DNA from: Roseateles puraquae
Lineage (GTDB): Bacteria; Pseudomonadota; Gammaproteobacteria; Burkholderiales; Burkholderiaceae_C
Assembly (NCBI RefSeq): GCF_002205845.1
Contig: NZ_NISI01000013.1
Coordinates: 62,001 to 126,000 of the forward strand
Length of the DNA stretch: 64,000 nt
Reading direction: 5' to 3'
Shown here: piece by piece, positions 60,595 through 64,000 of the stretch
Layout of the letters: every line of letters begins with the position of its first letter
Position numbering within the stretch: the stretch's first letter is position 1
Translations under genes and position numbers: made by a program
Notes under the pieces: model-generated
Seen by the model: only the letters and a program-made list of their open reading frames with translations
The model's database searches: none
Told to the model about the DNA's origin: nothing

Positions 60595-61203
60595 TCAGCG
60601 CCCGGCCAGCAAGGTGGCCACTTCGGCCGCCGACCGCACCCCCAGCTTGGCGAACACCCGCGCCCGGTGCACTTCCACCGTGCGCACCGACACGTTCAGC
60701 TCGTCGGCAATGATCTTGTTGAGCTTGCCGGCGGCCACACGGGTCATCACCTCGTGTTCTCGCTCCGTGAGGCTGGCCAGGCGGGCACTGCGCTCAGCGG
60801 CCTGGGCGCCTTCGGCCTGCATGGCGGCGTCCACCGCCAGGGCCTGCTCCAGGCGGTCGGCCAGGGCGTTGTCGCTGTAGGGCTTCTCCAGGAAATCGAA
60901 GGCGCCCTTTTTCAGCGCTTCCACCACCATCGGGATGTCGCCGTGGCCGGTCAGGAAGAGCACGGGGTTGCGCAACTGGCGCGCCAGCAGCTCGTCGTGC
61001 AGTCGGGTGCCGCTCATGGGCTCCATGCGCACGTCCAGCAGGAACACGCCGCGCGGCGGGGGCTCGCGGTCCAGCGTGTCCAGCAGGGTCGGGCCGCTGT
61101 CGAAGGGGCGCACCGCCAGGCCCCGCGAGCGCAGCAGGAAGGCGAGCGCGTCCCGCACGCCAGGGTCGTCGTCGACCAGATAGACGCTGCCAGGGTCATG
61201 CAT
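60595..61203 (-). CDS. FixJ/LuxR-family response regulator
   Basis: This 202-residue regulator has a receiver domain (YLVDDDPGVRDAL, FLLDVRMEPMSG, LFLTGHGDIPM, LEKPY) and a LuxR-type helix-turn-helix (LTEREHEVMTRVAAGKLNKIIADELNVSVRTVEVHRARVFAKLGVRS). It overlaps the kinase gene by eight bases. The TRAP binding-protein gene diverges from the kinase gene, so this pair probably senses the transported carboxylate. It differs from the NtrC-type DctD of rhizobia. Confidence 0.93.
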   Translation of the reverse strand: MHDPGSVYLVDDDPGVRDALAFLLRSRGLAVRPFDSGPTLLDTLDREPPPRGVFLLDVRMEPMSGTRLHDELLARQLRNPVLFLTGHGDIPMVVEALKKGAFDFLEKPYSDNALADRLEQALAVDAAMQAEGAQAAERSARLASLTEREHEVMTRVAAGKLNKIIADELNVSVRTVEVHRARVFAKLGVRSAAEVATLLAGR

Positions 61204-63109
61204 GCAGGGGCTCTCCATGGGGTTCGCGGCTGAGGGGCAGGCTGAACGAGAACAGCGCGCCGCCGCTGGCCACGTCGCTGGCATCGAGCACGCCCTGGTG
61301 GGCCTCGACGATGGAGCGGCAGATGGCCAGCCCCATGCCCATGCCCTCGGCCTTGGTGGAATAGAACGCGGCGCAGAGCTGCTCGACGCGCTGGCCTTGC
61401 AGGCCGGGGCCGTTGTCCTGCACGTCCACCCGCACGAACTCGCCCGCCACGCGACTGCTGACCGTGATGCGCCGGCCTTGCTCGCGTGCCTGCAGCGCAT
61501 CGGCTGCATTGCGCACGAGGTTGATGACGACCTGCTCGATCAACACGGCATCGGCCAGCACCGACGGCACGCCGGAGGCCAGGCTCAAGGTCAGCGTCAC
61601 GCCGCGGCGCTGGCAGTCGCGCTTGAGCAGTTCCACGGCGGCGGTGATGACCTCGTGCAGATCGCAGGCCTCGTGCCGCGGCTCGCGCCGCGTCAGGAAC
61701 TCGCGGATGCGCGCGACGATGCGGCCGGCATGCGCGGCCTGCTGGCCCAGGCGCTGCAGGGCGCCGCGCACGAGTTCGTCCTGCACGCCGAGCTTCTCCA
61801 GCGAGTTGCTCAGGCCCGCGCCATAGCTGGCGATGGCGGTCAGCGGCTGGTTCAGCTCATGCGCCAGCGTGGAGGCCACTTCGCCCAGCATGGTCAGGCG
61901 GGCGTTGTGAGCCAGGGTCTCGATCTGGCGGCGCTCGCGTTCTTCGAGCCGCTTGCGCTCGGTGATGTCGATGATGCTGCCCATCCAGCCGATCTGCCGC
62001 CCGCCGGCATCCACCAACGGCGACTCGAACACCATCACATCCACCGACCGCCCGCTGCTGTGCTGCCAGCGCGCCTCGAAGCCCTCGCGCGGCGCCTGGC
62101 CGGCGAGGTTGCGGCGGTTGCGTTCGGTCAGCTCGTCCAGCGAATCCGGCGGCCAGTAGGGCATGGGCGGCAGCAGGCCCACCAACTGCTCGGCCGGCAG
62201 ACCCACCAACTCGCAGAAGGTGCGGTTGACGTAGAGCAGCCGGCCGTCGAAGTCCCGGGCGCGCAGCGCCACCAGGGCCGAGTCTTCCATCGCACGGCGC
62301 CAGGCCGCCTCGGTGCGGCCGGCCACCTCGGCGCGCTGCACCTGGCGCATCTGCCGGCGCAGCAGCCAGCTCGCCACGGCGATGAGCGGCAGGAAGCCCG
62401 CCACCAGCACCCAGGCCAGCGGCCGGATGGCGGTGGGCGCGGGGTCGCGCAGGGTCAGCTCCAGCGCGGCGTCGGTCAGCGCCTCCTGGGCCAGCGGGCT
62501 GGCGCGCAGCGGCCCGGTCAGCGAGACGCGGTAGCTGGGCCGGGGCCCCTGCGCGGCACGCAGCGGCGACTCGGTGCTGGAGGCGATGACCTGGTCAGCA
62601 CTGTCCACCAGTTGCACGTCGTACTTGCGCGCCAGCCACCAGGGTACGCCGCGCTTGAGCAGCAGCGCGGGCGGATAGCGCACGACCAGCGTGCCGTCGG
62701 TGCCGACCGGTGCGGTCAGGTGCAGGGACAGGCCGTCTTCCAGGCGCACGTCGTCCGCCCGGCCCGACACTTCCGCCACGACGCGGAACCGCCCGTCCAG
62801 CCACGTGACCGATTGCCAGAGGCGGCGCAGCCCATTGGCTGTTTCCGGGTGCGCCGCCAGGGCCGCCTCGCTCGGGACCACGCCCGCCAGCGCCTGGGCC
62901 AGCACGCGCAGATGCGCCTGCTCCTCGGCAATGCGGTCCCGCAACTGCGCTTCAGTGCTGAGCGCATCGGAGATGAGTGTCTGCCGCTGCTGCTCCTGCT
63001 CCTCGGCTTCGTTGGCCCGCACCCAGCCGAGCACGCCCAGCACAAACACCAGGGATAACCCCAGGGGTGCCAGCCACAGGCTTCGATGCAGGAACTCGCG
63101 CCACGTCAT
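61196..63109 (-). CDS. DctB/FixL-like sensor histidine kinase with PAS domain
   Basis: This 637-residue kinase has a membrane helix near residues 13-30, a periplasmic sensor region of about 220 residues, a second helix (AWVLVAGFLPLIAVASWLLRR), a PAS domain (ALRARDFDGRLLYVNRTFCELVGL), an H box with His in VASTLAHELNQPLTAIASYGAGL, an N box NLVRNAADAL and G boxes DNGPGLQG and GMGMGLAICRSIVEAH. The paired membrane helices around a periplasmic domain resemble DctB. It is divergent from the TRAP gene and co-transcribed with the FixJ-type regulator. Confidence 0.92.
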   Translation of the reverse strand: MTWREFLHRSLWLAPLGLSLVFVLGVLGWVRANEAEEQEQQRQTLISDALSTEAQLRDRIAEEQAHLRVLAQALAGVVPSEAALAAHPETANGLRRLWQSVTWLDGRFRVVAEVSGRADDVRLEDGLSLHLTAPVGTDGTLVVRYPPALLLKRGVPWWLARKYDVQLVDSADQVIASSTESPLRAAQGPRPSYRVSLTGPLRASPLAQEALTDAALELTLRDPAPTAIRPLAWVLVAGFLPLIAVASWLLRRQMRQVQRAEVAGRTEAAWRRAMEDSALVALRARDFDGRLLYVNRTFCELVGLPAEQLVGLLPPMPYWPPDSLDELTERNRRNLAGQAPREGFEARWQHSSGRSVDVMVFESPLVDAGGRQIGWMGSIIDITERKRLEERERRQIETLAHNARLTMLGEVASTLAHELNQPLTAIASYGAGLSNSLEKLGVQDELVRGALQRLGQQAAHAGRIVARIREFLTRREPRHEACDLHEVITAAVELLKRDCQRRGVTLTLSLASGVPSVLADAVLIEQVVINLVRNAADALQAREQGRRITVSSRVAGEFVRVDVQDNGPGLQGQRVEQLCAAFYSTKAEGMGMGLAICRSIVEAHQGVLDASDVASGGALFSFSLPLSREPHGEPLHA

Positions 63110-63146
63110 GCCCTGCAGTCTAGAGAGGCGGGCCGGGCCTGCGAAA

Positions 63147-63160
63147 TGTGGAACTCCACA
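63147..63160. promoter_or_regulatory. TGTGGA-AC-TCCACA palindrome in the kinase/TRAP divergent gap
   Basis: This perfect 6-bp dyad lies 38 bases upstream of the kinase gene and about 60 bases upstream of the TRAP binding-protein gene, in a 113-base intergenic gap. Its position suits the FixJ-type regulator encoded next door. No second copy is seen in the window. Confidence 0.5.
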
Positions 63161-63222
63161 ACTACCCGGCGCGCGCGTGGGTCGGAAGAATGCCGGCCAT
63201 ACCCACTATTCGGAGACACACC

Positions 63223-64000
63223 ATGGCCCTGCGCCGTCTCATCCTCGCCACCGCCCTGGCCCTGCCGCTTGCCTCGTTCGCGCAGGCGCCCATCGTCATC
63301 AAGTTCAGCCACGTCGTCGCACCGGACACGCCCAAGGGCAAGGGCGCCCAGCGCTTCAAGGAACTGGCCGAGCAGCGCACCGGCGGCCGCGTGAAGGTCG
63401 AGGTCTACCCGAACAGCCAGCTCTACAAGGACAAGGAAGAGCTCGAGGCCCTGCAACTGGGCTCGGTGCAGATGCTGGCCCCGTCGCTGGCCAAGTTCGG
63501 CCCGCTGGGTGTGAAGGAGTTCGAGGTCTTCGACCTGCCCTTCCTGTTCAGCGACACCGCCGCCTTCCGCGCCGTGACCGATGGCCAGGTCGGCGCCGAC
63601 CTGTTCAAGAAGCTCGAACCCAAGGGCATCAAGGGCCTGGCCTACTGGGACAACGGCTTCCACATCATGAGCGCCAACAAGCCGCTGCATGCCGTGGCCG
63701 ACTTCAAGGGCCTGAAGATGCGCATCCAGTCCAGCAAGGTGCTGGACGCCCAGATGCGCGCCCTGGGCGCCATCCCGCAGGTGATGGCCTTCAGCGAGCT
63801 CTACCAGGCGCTGCAGTCGGGCGTCGTGGACGGCACCGAAGGCGTGCCGAGCAACTTCTACACCCAGAAGATCTATGAAGTGCAGAAGCACATGACCCTG
63901 TCCAACCACGGTCACCTCGCCTATGCGCTCATCGTGAACAAGAAGTTCTGGGACGGCCTGCCGGCCGACATCCGCACCCAGCTCGAGAGCGCGGTGAAGG
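63223..64000 (+). CDS. dctP: TRAP transporter solute-binding protein (DctP family), 5' part
   Basis: The visible 259 residues start with a signal peptide (ILATALALPLASFA) and continue with IVIKFSHVVAPDTPKGKGAQRFKELAEQRTGG, the conserved opening of DctP-type proteins. The later blocks KPLHAVADFKGLKMRIQSSKV (with the arginine that binds the ligand carboxylate) and VMAFSELYQALQSGVVDGTEG are also typical. The gene continues past the window, where DctQ and DctM membrane genes are expected. GGAG seven bases before ATG 63223 supports the start. Regulation by the divergent two-component pair is likely. Confidence 0.93.
   Translation, partial: MALRRLILATALALPLASFAQAPIVIKFSHVVAPDTPKGKGAQRFKELAEQRTGGRVKVEVYPNSQLYKDKEELEALQLGSVQMLAPSLAKFGPLGVKEFEVFDLPFLFSDTAAFRAVTDGQVGADLFKKLEPKGIKGLAYWDNGFHIMSANKPLHAVADFKGLKMRIQSSKVLDAQMRALGAIPQVMAFSELYQALQSGVVDGTEGVPSNFYTQKIYEVQKHMTLSNHGHLAYALIVNKKFWDGLPADIRTQLESAVK

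Noticed and set aside
1-64000. tRNA, rRNA, CRISPR array, prophage or insertion sequence
   Set aside because: Reading both strands gave no cloverleaf-like tRNA with conserved arms, no spaced direct-repeat array, and no transposase or phage structural gene.

Overview
The window is about 64 kb of very GC-rich DNA with tightly packed genes, many overlapping by 4 bases. Gene content points to a Burkholderiales beta-proteobacterium of the Rubrivivax/Roseateles/Leptothrix type. Clues are a Bug-family tricarboxylate-binding protein, LytS/LytTR signalling pairs, a B12-dependent ribonucleotide reductase, a TRAP transporter with its own two-component system, and many PAS/GGDEF and serine-hydrolase genes. 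The genus is an inference. No rRNA, tRNA, CRISPR array or insertion sequence was seen.

Layout. 0-7 kb: end of a Bug-type binding protein, a malonyl-CoA-synthetase-like ligase, a PAS-PAS-PAS-GGDEF diguanylate cyclase and a TonB-dependent receptor. 7-15.4 kb: a TPR protein in one operon with a dipeptide-type ABC importer whose binding protein is fused to its first permease, facing a DmpA-type peptidase and an alpha/beta hydrolase. 15.4-19.8 kb: a DEDDh exonuclease, an EcsC-family protein, two hydroxyproline-catabolism enzymes and a cyclopropane fatty acid synthase. 19.8-27.7 kb: a DUF3455 lipoprotein/ECF sigma/anti-sigma operon, a POT-family transporter, a GH3 glycosidase with an esterase partner, and an ExoD-family protein.

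27.7-31 kb is an accessory strip of small minus-strand genes of unknown function. It has an attC-like folded site at one end and three copies of a diverged 42-bp repeat between genes. 31-35.1 kb holds a B12-dependent ribonucleotide reductase (nrdJ) split by a 380-residue LAGLIDADG intein exactly before the catalytic cysteine, with a LexA-like box just upstream. 35.3-39.8 kb: a DUF1134 protein, a PilZ protein that seems to lack a normal start codon, and a LytS kinase / degenerate kinase / LytTR regulator operon. 39.8-40.4 kb is a roughly 600-bp imperfect palindrome made of two inverted copies of an intergenic repeat.

40.4-47.6 kb: a lipase-like hydrolase, a JmjC/cupin protein, a flavodoxin-fold oxidoreductase, a molybdopterin oxidoreductase and a second LytTR/LytS pair. 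At 47.9 kb a cyclic-di-GMP-I riboswitch precedes a sedolisin-type secreted protease, so this window holds a c-di-GMP producer, a PilZ receptor-type protein and a riboswitch target. 49.9-57 kb: two serine beta-lactamase-fold enzymes, an unknown membrane-anchored protein and an OmpR/EnvZ-type pair. 57-64 kb: a MerR regulator with an MFS exporter behind a 19-bp-spacer promoter, small proteins, and a FixJ-type regulator with its kinase, divergent from a TRAP solute-binding protein across a perfect palindrome.
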